A stretch of 64,000 bases of DNA from NCBI GenBank assembly GCA_021527695.1, contig JAKFAO010000004.1, forward strand, positions 1,715,001 through 1,779,000. The letters run 5' to 3'. This stretch comes from Naematelia aurantialba. Taxonomy: Eukaryota > Basidiomycota > Tremellomycetes > Tremellales > Naemateliaceae. Both the position numbers and the translations under genes were made by a program. Shown here in pieces: positions 55,898-64,000 of the stretch (positions within the stretch are counted from its first letter, which is position 1; every line of letters begins with the position of its first letter). The notes beneath the pieces were generated by a model, which had not been told where the DNA came from, made no database searches, and saw only the letters and a list, made by a program, of their open reading frames with translations.

Positions 55898-58273
55898 ATG
55901 TCGGAAGCAGAAGTTGCGCAGCTGCGAAGCAGCTTGTCCGCTTTCAACCCAATTACGGGCACCGAATCGGGTTCTTCGTCTTCGACCACGCTGAGCGATG
56001 ATATCACACCTTTTCCCTCTCCCGTCCTCTCGGCTAGGTCATTGGCTGGGCTTTCATGCGAGTCGTATCGCTCATCCGTGTCTCTTGAGCTGACGTGGGT
56101 TTAGTATCCTCGGATGGCGAGCTTGAGCCCGAGGTGGATGAGAACAAAATTATCACCGACCAGGACAGAGCGACAGCCTCGGAGCTGAAAGCTCAGGCCA
56201 ACAAAGCTTTTGCCGGTGGGTCTCTACACAAGTGTTCCCCACGTGCATCGTCTTACCGACTACCGTAGAGAAAAACTTTACCCTATCCATCGACCTGTAT
56301 ACCGAGGCTATTGCGCTCAATCCAAAGGAGCCGACATTTTGGAATAACCGTGCCATGTCAAAAGCCAAGATGGAGGAACATGGAGCAGCCATCTCAGATG
56401 CCTGTACGTGTGAAGAAATGGTGTGGAGGTTCAAGAACTGAGCAAGCGGTAGCCAAGGCAATATCACTCAATCCCAAATACGCCAAAGCATATTACCGTC
56501 GTGGCCTGTCGTACCTCTCCATCCTCCGTCCGACCGAGGCCGTTCCCGATTTCAAGAAGGCTCTGTCTATAGAACCCAACAATAAGACTATACGTGAACA
56601 AATGCAGGCGACAGTCAAGTTGATTCGCCGGATAGAATTTGAGAAGGTGGGTCGTCGTACCCCTCTTGGCTCCATTGTTGCATTTCTCACACGTCAATCT
56701 AGGCCATCTCGGTTGGTGACTCGGAGACCATGTCGTCAAAGTGCTTGAACCTCATCGCAACAGGCGGTTGTCCGCTGGATACCTCTGGCGCGTCCGACTT
56801 GGTCCTTCCTGATATACCTGACGATCCGAACGCACGATACAAGCCGACCAAAGACTTTGTGGAAAGTTTGATCGAGCATTTCAAGAATGGAGGCAAAGCT
56901 CCCAAACGGATAGCGTGGGAGATCATCCTCGGCGTGAAAGATGCTGTCGACAAGGAACGGAGTCTAGTGGAAGCGACTGTCCCCGAGGGAGTGACTTGTG
57001 ACATTGTTGGTGATAGTGAGCATTGGTTTCTTTTGTCAGGGAGACTGGTTCTGATGCTCTGCAGCGCATGGTCAATTCTACGATGTGATCAATTTACTAT
57101 CCATTCTAAAACCACCCTCAGAGACCCACATGATCGTATTCAATGGTAAATATTTTGACGCCACACAGCAGTTGCAAGAATTAACGCGTCAGGTGACTTT
57201 GTCGACCGAGGATCGTGGTCTGTCGAGGTGGCATTGGCCTTGTTCGCCTACAAATGGCTGTACCCCCACCGGGTATTTTTGAATCGAGGCAACCACGAGA
57301 CGAACGGTTCGTGCAGAATGTATTATTGCGGGAGAAGCTGACAGCAGGCAGACATGAATAAGGTGTACGGGTTTGAAGGCGAATGCAAGGCAAAACTTGG
57401 TGAAATGACCTACAAGCTATTTGCCGACGTCTTCACTGCATGTCCGTGTCTCACATCTGTTCTGAGGGTTTGGCTGACAAGAATCAGTGCCCCTTGCGAC
57501 ACTGCTCACTGCTTCATCACCGCCGTCCAACCCCAAATCAGAGGGCTCCAAACCGGCTATTCTATCTGCGGACGGAAAGAAGAGATATTTCTGTGTTCAC
57601 GGCGGGCCTCCGGTCAGCAAGGACGGTGTCACCTTGGATGAGATTGCCAAGATTGACCGATATGGTCGGCAGCCTGGTCAGGAGGGTCTGATGTGCGAGG
57701 TGAGCTCGTCTTCGTATACCTGGACCTGGAAGTGAGAAGCTGTCCGCGGAGAAAATTCGCCGAGAGATCGTTTCGAGGAAGAGGAGTAGCACGACTTGGA
57801 TGATCCAGCCAGCTGACCGCACTAGCTTCTCTGGACGGACCCTCAAGAACAGCTGGGTCGGGGACCATCAAAACGCGGTGTAGGGCTCGGCTTTGGGCCC
57901 GATGTAACGCGACGATGGTGTGAGCTGAATAAAGTCACCGCGGTGATACGGAGTCACGAGGTCCGACAAGATGGATATGCCATCGAACACGATGGTCTCT
58001 GTATCACCACATTTAGCTGCCCAAATTACTGCGACACAACGGGCAACAAGGCAAGTACCCTCCCGTAACACCGCCGTATCGATTCTCACCTGGTCCCCGA
58101 CCGTTTCCCCTCGCCGCCGTGCCCTGTGTCTCGTGTGCTGATCGCTTGTGCAGGCTGCGTTTGTGCGGATGCAAGCGGACGGGCAATTATCGTACCACCA
58201 ATTCGACGCAGTTCCTCATCCGGACATGCGTCCCATGGCATACTCTTCTGGCTTCAACTTTATGGGCATGTAG
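55898..58273 (+). CDS. PPT1: Protein phosphatase 5 (TPR plus PPP catalytic domain)
   Basis: The N-terminus is [18 protein letters not shown] followed by TPR repeats ([79 protein letters not shown]), which in this family hold the phosphatase inhibited and bind Hsp90. The catalytic part has [59 protein letters not shown] and WTDPQ, the metal- and phosphate-binding motifs of PPP phosphatases, and VIRSHEV near the end; the last exon finishes [12 protein letters not shown]. Around ten exons were joined by motif continuity. About 550 residues. PP5 dephosphorylates Hsp90 co-chaperones and signalling proteins. Confidence 0.9.
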
Positions 58274-58339
58274 GCATCTCTGCGCATTGCATATGCATCA
58301 TCTTGTACCTCGTCACAAAACCAGTTACGTCGACGCCAG

Positions 58340-58410
58340 GCCAGGTGTCTTACATAGGTCGAGTAGTGTCTTGCGCAAGTCAGTAGTGTCTTACGCAGGT
58401 CAGTAGTGTG
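58340..58410. repeat. 20-bp tandem repeat between convergent genes
   Basis: Units of the form AGTAGTGTCTTRCGCARGTC follow one another about three times, the first more diverged (GGTGTCTTACATAGGTC). Located between the phosphatase stop and the 3' end of the VWA gene. Confidence 0.75.
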
Positions 58411-58528
58411 ACTGCCACGCATTCGCTGGATACTGCAACGTCGGTCATTTGTTTCATGCCACAATCTACATAACGCATAGGCATGCTTCATTTCTGTTGT
58501 CGTTACTGCACATTGTCCGCGCTTCCTC

Positions 58529-60443
58529 TTAGCGGCGGATTCCGGTCGTTTCATCTGCGGCAAGTCAGCATCCTCACGCCATTTATATTGCAAAGAACCC
58601 GGAGAAGGGACAAGCGGAAAGGACAAGGAGTAGCTGGCTCACCCTTGCTGTCATACGACCTAATGAATTCTGTCAGCTTTCGCGTGAACCCAAAACTCGC
58701 GAGACGCACGTATCAATAGGCCCAAGCAGAAGCTTCATGATCCACATTTCTGGGCTCAGGTCTTCCCCCGTCTTGAGCTTCATCTGTTCCTGCTCATATT
58801 CGTACTCCATGGTCTGATCAATAAGCGACCCGATTTGCGGATCGTCATCGAGGGACGAAAGGAACTTTTGTGCTGCGTCACATGTCAGTGCCGAGCCATG
58901 TTGAATGCATAAAGGTAAGGCTTGCCGGCTTTATCGTTTCCGACTTGCGAGAGCTGGTACGATACCGCATCGGCGCCATCTGTATGTGCGTCAGGACATG
59001 ATTGGGAAGTCTGAAAGCTGACGCACAACGGGAACGTTGCAGTTCTTGGTTAGCACGGGAGATTACCGACGCGACTGCGTTCCTTAGCACACGAAACGGT
59101 GAAATGCTGCGCGTGCTCACGCGTCCCCGATGGTTCACCAGCAGGCGCACCATCGGTGATGGCAATCACCAACAGCGGCTTTTGCAGTGCATTGGACCTG
59201 GCCGGACCGAGCAGGAGTGGCTGCAAGATCTTCTGGTCCAAAGACGTCCCCAACGGCGTAAGACCTGAGGGGATATGAGCTCAGTTGAGGGAGAAGCAAT
59301 GGTGACTTGCCGGCGAATTTGACTTGCTGAATAAGTGACATGGCGGCAGCTTCGGAATTTACACCGTTGCCCTGCAAGTTCGAGTTGAGGAACCTGACCT
59401 GACTAGAGATTGATTAGAGGGTTATACCATAAAGGGGCGGGAAACGCTCACATTCCGTCTTGGTCGAACAGAGTACAGGCAAACGCAATTTTTCCCAAAA
59501 TCCTACCGATGTCAGCCAGGCATTTGGTGATGCTTGAGCCTCTCACGATTTGAGGTCCTCGATCCGCTCGCCGCCCTGCTCAAACGCCATACTGCCTGAG
59601 TCATCCACAAGGACGACCACATCAAACAGCGAGATCTTGACCAGATCCGCCGCGAGCTCAACCGGGAGTCGCCAGGCGGAAGCGAGCTGTGAGAGCACCC
59701 CTGTCTGAGCAATGCGTTGTGCTATCTGGTCGAGCGCCTGTGGCGGATAGAACGCTTGGAGGCGTTGCTTAGGAGTGTCAGCTCATCTGGCGACTGACGA
59801 AAGTGAAAGGAATACTGACGTCTTGCACACATTGGGCGAGGAGAGTAGAGATGTAACGTGCGTCTACACCGCCGGGTCCCTGTGCACCGTATCCTCCTTG
59901 TCCTTGTGGTTGGCCGTAACCGCTCGTCCCTTGGGGCTGCCCGTATCCAGACTGGCCGTACTGCTGGCCATAGGGTGGCTGACCAGGCTGTTGTCCGGGT
60001 TGCTGTCCATAGGGCGACTGCTGACCGTACCCACCCTGAGGTGGCTGCTGCCCATAGCTCGGTTGCCCATAGCTCGACTGACCGGGCTGTTGCTGCCCAT
60101 ACCCGCCGGGGGCTGTTCCGTACGGGCTTGCCCCAGGTTGCTGTCCGTACTGGGATGGCGTGGTTTGCCCATAAGCACCAGCGGCTCCCGGTCGAGGGGG
60201 TATACCGGGGGCGGAACCATATTGTCCACTCTGTTGGCCATAAGGCGACGGCTGCTGGCCATAAGGAGACGCTTGCGCGCCAGGTTGGCCGTACGGGCTC
60301 GTCGGCGGGGCGCCATACGGGCTCGAAGCACCGTATCCGCCGGCTGCTGGCGCTCCGTAGCCGGTAGGAGGTTTGGGGGCCAACATGCTACCCACCATCC
60401 CAGTGGTAGAGTTGGCCTGTGCAAGTTTGGATGCGAATCCCAT
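58529..60443 (-). CDS. VWA-domain protein with a YGQ-rich prion-like N-terminus
   Basis: From [26 protein letters not shown] the first 220 residues consist of Tyr, Gly, Gln, Pro and Ser in YGQQ, SPYG and GGYG units, a composition typical of condensate-forming domains. Then comes a helical linker ([25 protein letters not shown]) and a von Willebrand factor A domain beginning [17 protein letters not shown], whose DDSGS is the metal-binding MIDAS motif (DxSxS), with [10 protein letters not shown] and VIAITDGAP later, also MIDAS-type positions. The C-terminus reads [40 protein letters not shown], and a short last exon ends ETTGIRR. The fold binds protein partners; the cellular role is unknown to me. 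The gene shares a 295-bp promoter with PAN1. Confidence 0.8.
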
Positions 60444-60738
60444 CGTGTCTGAGAGATCGATGCAGCCAAATGATCTGTGCCGCCGAGGCAGTTGGGACAA
60501 CTGATGGCCGGGCACAGCCTTGGAAGACACATCAACCGTGGGACAGTACGGGGTATTCAGTTATCAGGCTGATGGCGTCATTGACGCACTCTCAGTTTCC
60601 GATTATCAGGCTCACGTCTCAGGGTGTCGCCGACCTCCCCCCCCCCAATCTCTCTCTTTCTTTCTCTCTCTCTCTCTCTTGATCTCTCCTTGTCGTTTGC
60701 TGTCTTTGCCTGGGCTCGCTGCCCCTTCGGAGACTGCC
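60444..60738. promoter_or_regulatory. Shared divergent promoter of VWA gene and PAN1 with C10 and CT tract
   Basis: A C10 run (60637-60646) is followed by an almost pure CT tract (60649-60690), directly upstream of the PAN1 start at 60739. Long pyrimidine tracts in this position are common in the leaders of highly expressed fungal genes. No TATA box is clear. Confidence 0.5.
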
Positions 60739-63700
60739 ATGCAGCCGAACCAGTGGCAGCAGCCTTACCAAGGTTATGGCTTTGTCCAACAGCCCAACTT
60801 CCCTCAACAGACGGGCGCGCCGGGTGGAATGGGCAACCCCTCTTTCCTCAACTCGCAGTCGACCGGCTTTCCAAACGGGGGCATGCAATCGATGCAGACC
60901 GGGTTCCAGCAGCAGCGACCCTCTCCTGGTCTCGCTCCTGCTCAAACCGGAATGCAAACAGGTGGAGGTGGCTATTCCTTCCTCAACCAACCCCCTCCAT
61001 CCAGCTTTCGCCCTTCCGGTCTCGCACCGCAGATGACAGGCTACCCCGGCGGAGGAGCCAGCGGTCTCATGCCTCAACAGACTGGGTTCATGGGCGGCGG
61101 CATGATGTCTCAACCTACAGGGATGGGAATGATGTCCCAACCAACGGGCATGACGGGACTGCGTCCGCAACCCACTGGATTCATCGATCCTCGACTACAA
61201 ACCATGACCCAGTCCTTCATGCCTAGCAACATGTCCCAGGTAAGTCACAATTTTGCCTACAAATTATCGCTAACGTCAAGTAGCCATTCGCACCGTCGGG
61301 TGCGCCTGTATTCAATCCAACCCCGCAGAACCAGCCCCTTGCCAACACATTTCAATCTCTGTTACAAAATCCCACGGTCAAGACGCCCAAAGTGCCTTGG
61401 ACGCTGTCGAAGCAAGAGAAGAAGGACTATGACCAGATCTTCAGGGCATGGGAAAAGGGAGATGGCTTTATCAGTGGGGAGACTGCACGCGAGGTCTTTG
61501 GGCAGAGTGGGCTCGGGCAAGATGACCTCATGAAGATATGGTGAGCGATAGCCGCTTATACCTGAAAGGTGCTGATAAGTTCAGGACTCTGTCTGATGTA
61601 GGCAATCGTGGGAAGCTCAACTTGCCCGAATTTCACGTCGCGATGGGATTGATCTATCGAGGTCGGTCCGTTTTGTCTTACACGGAGATCCTGTCACTGA
61701 TACATACAGCGCTCAATGGCAACGAGATCCCAGACAAACTGCCTGAAGAACTCGTGCCGGCTTCTATGCGCGACATTGACACGACAGTCAACTTCATGCG
61801 CGATCTCCTCCGACATGAAGCCAACACTCGTTCGGACACTTCTTCCCCATCGTATACCCAGCCAGCCGCAGCCTCGCGGGATGCTAGCAGCTACAAGCAT
61901 AGCGATGCTCCAGCTTCGTCTACCTACCGCCCTTCTTCCCGTCACCTCGATCGCAAGGCTGTCCGTTATGCCGGTGAGGAGGCCGACGCAGATATCAAGG
62001 ACATACGGCGGCAGCTCCAAAACACATCGGATTTGCTTAGTCGCACCGCTGAGGACTCCAAGCGCAAGTCTGCAGAGGACGAAGCCCTCGAGCAAGAGAT
62101 AGAGGACCTCAAATACAAGGTCAAACGCATACAAGAGGACATTGAATATGTTTCGAAAGGAAGAAGGACTGCGGACAAAGACGAGGAAAGGCGGAAACTC
62201 GAGCGAGAGCTGCTCTTCCTCATGCACGAAAAGCTGCCTGAACTGGAACGCAGACAAGAGCAACGAGAAGAGGAGAAACGCATGGAAGAGCGAGCGGGAG
62301 TTCGAGCCAGGGACCAAAGAAACGAGTCGCACGGGAGGTACGGCCGATACGATGACCATGCAGAGGACCGAGATAGAGATTGGCTGCGAGGCACGTACGA
62401 TCGCGAGCGTCCGCGTGACCGAGAGTACGGACGTCGGGATAGCAGGGAGCGGAGCCGTGACCGGGAGTATGATCGCTACGAGCGCGACAGCCGTTCAGAT
62501 CGGCCACCCTCCCCCCCGGCTGCTCGCTTTCCTGCTCCAGTTCCTCCCTCGGCGCCTGCTACGGCTTCTTCTGCTCCTCCGCCACCCAAACCAACCTCCA
62601 GCGCCGCACAGACGAAGAATATGACGCCGGAAGAACGAACAGCTTTTATCCGGGAACAAGCGCAGCGTCGCATCCAAGAACGCCTTAAAGCCCTTGGAGT
62701 GGATTCTGGTCCTGTCGAGGAGCCATCAGTTGACAAGAGCGTAGAGGACCGTTTAGCTGAAGAGAAAAAGGAAGCGGAGGAACGGGCAAAGAAAGCGGAC
62801 GCTGAGCAGGCTGCACGGGAACACGCCAGACAGGCGAGACTGACAGGTAGCGGTGGTGCCATAGACGCTTCTCCAGCCCCCGCCGAACCACCCAAGAGTA
62901 TACTCAAGAAAGCCGGTCCACCTGCTCCTCCTCCCTCAAAGGGCGCCAAACAACCTCCTGCCCCTCCGGCTCCCCGTGGTGCAAAGGTCGCCACTCCTAC
63001 TGCTGCCGCCCCGCCGGTTGTCTCGCGCGCGGTGCAGGAAGACCCAGAAGAAGCCGAACTGAGGCGACGGGAGGAAGCCATTGCGAAAGCGAAAGAGGAG
63101 AGACGAAGGCGGCTTGCAGAGCTCGAAGCTGAGGAAGAAGCAGAGCGGAAGCAGGAGGAAGCGCGTAGAACTGCGAAGTCTGCTGTCTCGTTTCCCCCCC
63201 CAGAGGCAGCCAAGTCAACCGCAGCAGAAGCTGTCTCTTCACCGCCGCCTGCACCGGATGCGCCACCACCACCTGCATCTGGCGGCGGCCACAATCCATT
63301 CCTCAAGCCCCATCAATCCAGTTCAACTGCCGCCACTACAACCCCTTCCGGCGGTTTCAACCCCTTCTTCCGTCCCCCAGCTACCGCTCAGAGCGCCGCC
63401 ACCACTTCATCATCGAGCTCTGCGGCACCCACGCCAAGTGTTGACGCACCTCCCCCACCACCGGCCCCACCTGCTCCGCCTGCGCTTGCAACGCAAGCAC
63501 CACGAGCTGCACAAACTTCCGTGTCCAGTGATAGTTGGGAGGAAGTTGGCGCCCAAGAAATTGAACAGCACGACTCTGATGACTCGTCCGATGATGACTA
63601 CGCGAACTCACGTATGAAGCGCTCTGCACTCGCTGGCGCATTGTTTGGCAATCTCGGCGGTGGCGGCGGCTCACGTCCGCCATCTGCTCCACCGGCAGCT

Positions 63701-64000
63701 CCTCCTGCTCCCAAAGCACCGCCGGCCGCTTTAGCGAAGCTTGGAGGAGGGACTCCCGCACCTGGCGGCGGTATGAATGCCTTGCTCGGAGCGATTCAAA
63801 GTGGAGCCCGGTTGAGGAAAGCCGAGACCGTCGATAAATCGGGTCCGCCTGTATCCGGTCGCGTCATCGGAGACGCCGAACCTCCCGCTCATATCAGCTC
63901 TGCACCCTCCCTGCCATCTCCGACCCGCGAGACGACACAGCCCAAGTTCGAGGAAGACCTCAGCACCTCTGCGAACAAACGACAGAGTGTCGATTGGTAT
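60739..64000 (+). CDS. PAN1: Pan1, actin-regulating endocytic scaffold (3' end beyond the window)
   Basis: Exons at 60739-61239, 61284-61540, 61585-61661 and from 61710 onward read through to the window edge. The N-terminus (MQPNQWQQPYQGYG) has PQTG/PTG repeats (phosphorylation sites for Ark/Prk-type kinases in yeast Pan1), then an EH domain: [63 protein letters not shown]. A long coiled coil (RRQLQNTSDLLSRT to ERRQEQREEEKR), an RS/RD-rich stretch, several proline-rich runs and a WH2-like actin-binding segment (MNALLGAIQSGARLRKAETV) follow. Pan1 recruits and activates Arp2/3 at endocytic patches. Only one EH domain is visible before the coiled coil, whereas yeast Pan1 has two. A SILK-type motif (KSILK) is at 62897-62908. 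Confidence 0.9.

Noticed and set aside
59775..60452. Plus-strand open frame with leucine and arginine repeats
   Set aside because: It is antisense to the YGQ repeats of the VWA gene, which start at a clear ATG and continue into a DxSxS domain.
62476..63306. 276-codon Ala/Ser/Gly-rich minus-strand open frame
   Set aside because: It is antisense to the proline-rich part of PAN1, whose frame continues in phase through four exons.

Overview
This window is nuclear DNA from a basidiomycete yeast or fungus, most likely in or near the Tremellomycetes. That placement is an inference from short (about 45-70 nt) GT-AG introns splitting almost every gene, branch points of the CTNAY type, a coding GC content above 50 percent by eye, and the gene types (Pan1, a GOST/Ptm1 membrane protein, ROK1, PP5, a very large PPR protein, and single-copy fungal F-box and RTA1 genes). 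No rRNA, tRNA, CRISPR array, transposase or reverse transcriptase was found. I built the gene models by hand from open frames, splice sites and family motifs, so the 5' ends and some internal junctions are less certain than the products.

Layout. At 0-7 kb are the first exon of the TATA-binding protein (leaving the window on the left), a beta-hydroxyacid dehydrogenase, an ankyrin protein, a BTB protein and a weak candidate gene. At 7.2-12.5 kb is one long mitochondrial-type PPR gene. At 12.8-18.5 kb lie four consecutive minus-strand genes for low-complexity proteins that I do not recognise; three carry short motifs that look like protein phosphatase 1 docking sites. At 19.1-22.1 kb is a Ptm1/GOST seven-helix protein with a large acidic repeat insertion. 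At 22.6-27.2 kb are an unknown helical protein and two divergent allantoinase-like (PuuE-type) polysaccharide deacetylase genes that share a 261-bp promoter with GATA sites. At 27.4-31.4 kb is a row of three F-box genes. At 31.6-37.5 kb are an RTA1 membrane protein, a cupin and a fumarylacetoacetate hydrolase-family enzyme.

At 38-41 kb is a secreted modular GH18 chitinase with a chitin-binding module and a glycine-aspartate repeat linker. At 41.7-45.4 kb are endonuclease III (NTH1) and an acyltransferase. At 46-50 kb are a second RTA1 gene, a tocopherol-cyclase-like protein and a small methyltransferase. At 50.4-52.2 kb is a GPI-type exo-beta-1,3-glucanase. At 52.7-64 kb are an unknown protein, the ROK1 helicase, protein phosphatase 5, a VWA protein with a YGQ-rich tail, and Pan1, which runs off the right edge.

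Most of this is ordinary housekeeping and cell-wall biology. The parts most worth following are the four-gene orphan block with SILK/RVxF-like motifs, a 17-bp double E-box found once in each orientation upstream of two genes, the deacetylase pair in which one member has lost the usual active-site histidine, the F-box row with a shared C-terminal CxxCG ending, and the Ptm1 insertion with Kex2-like dibasic sites.
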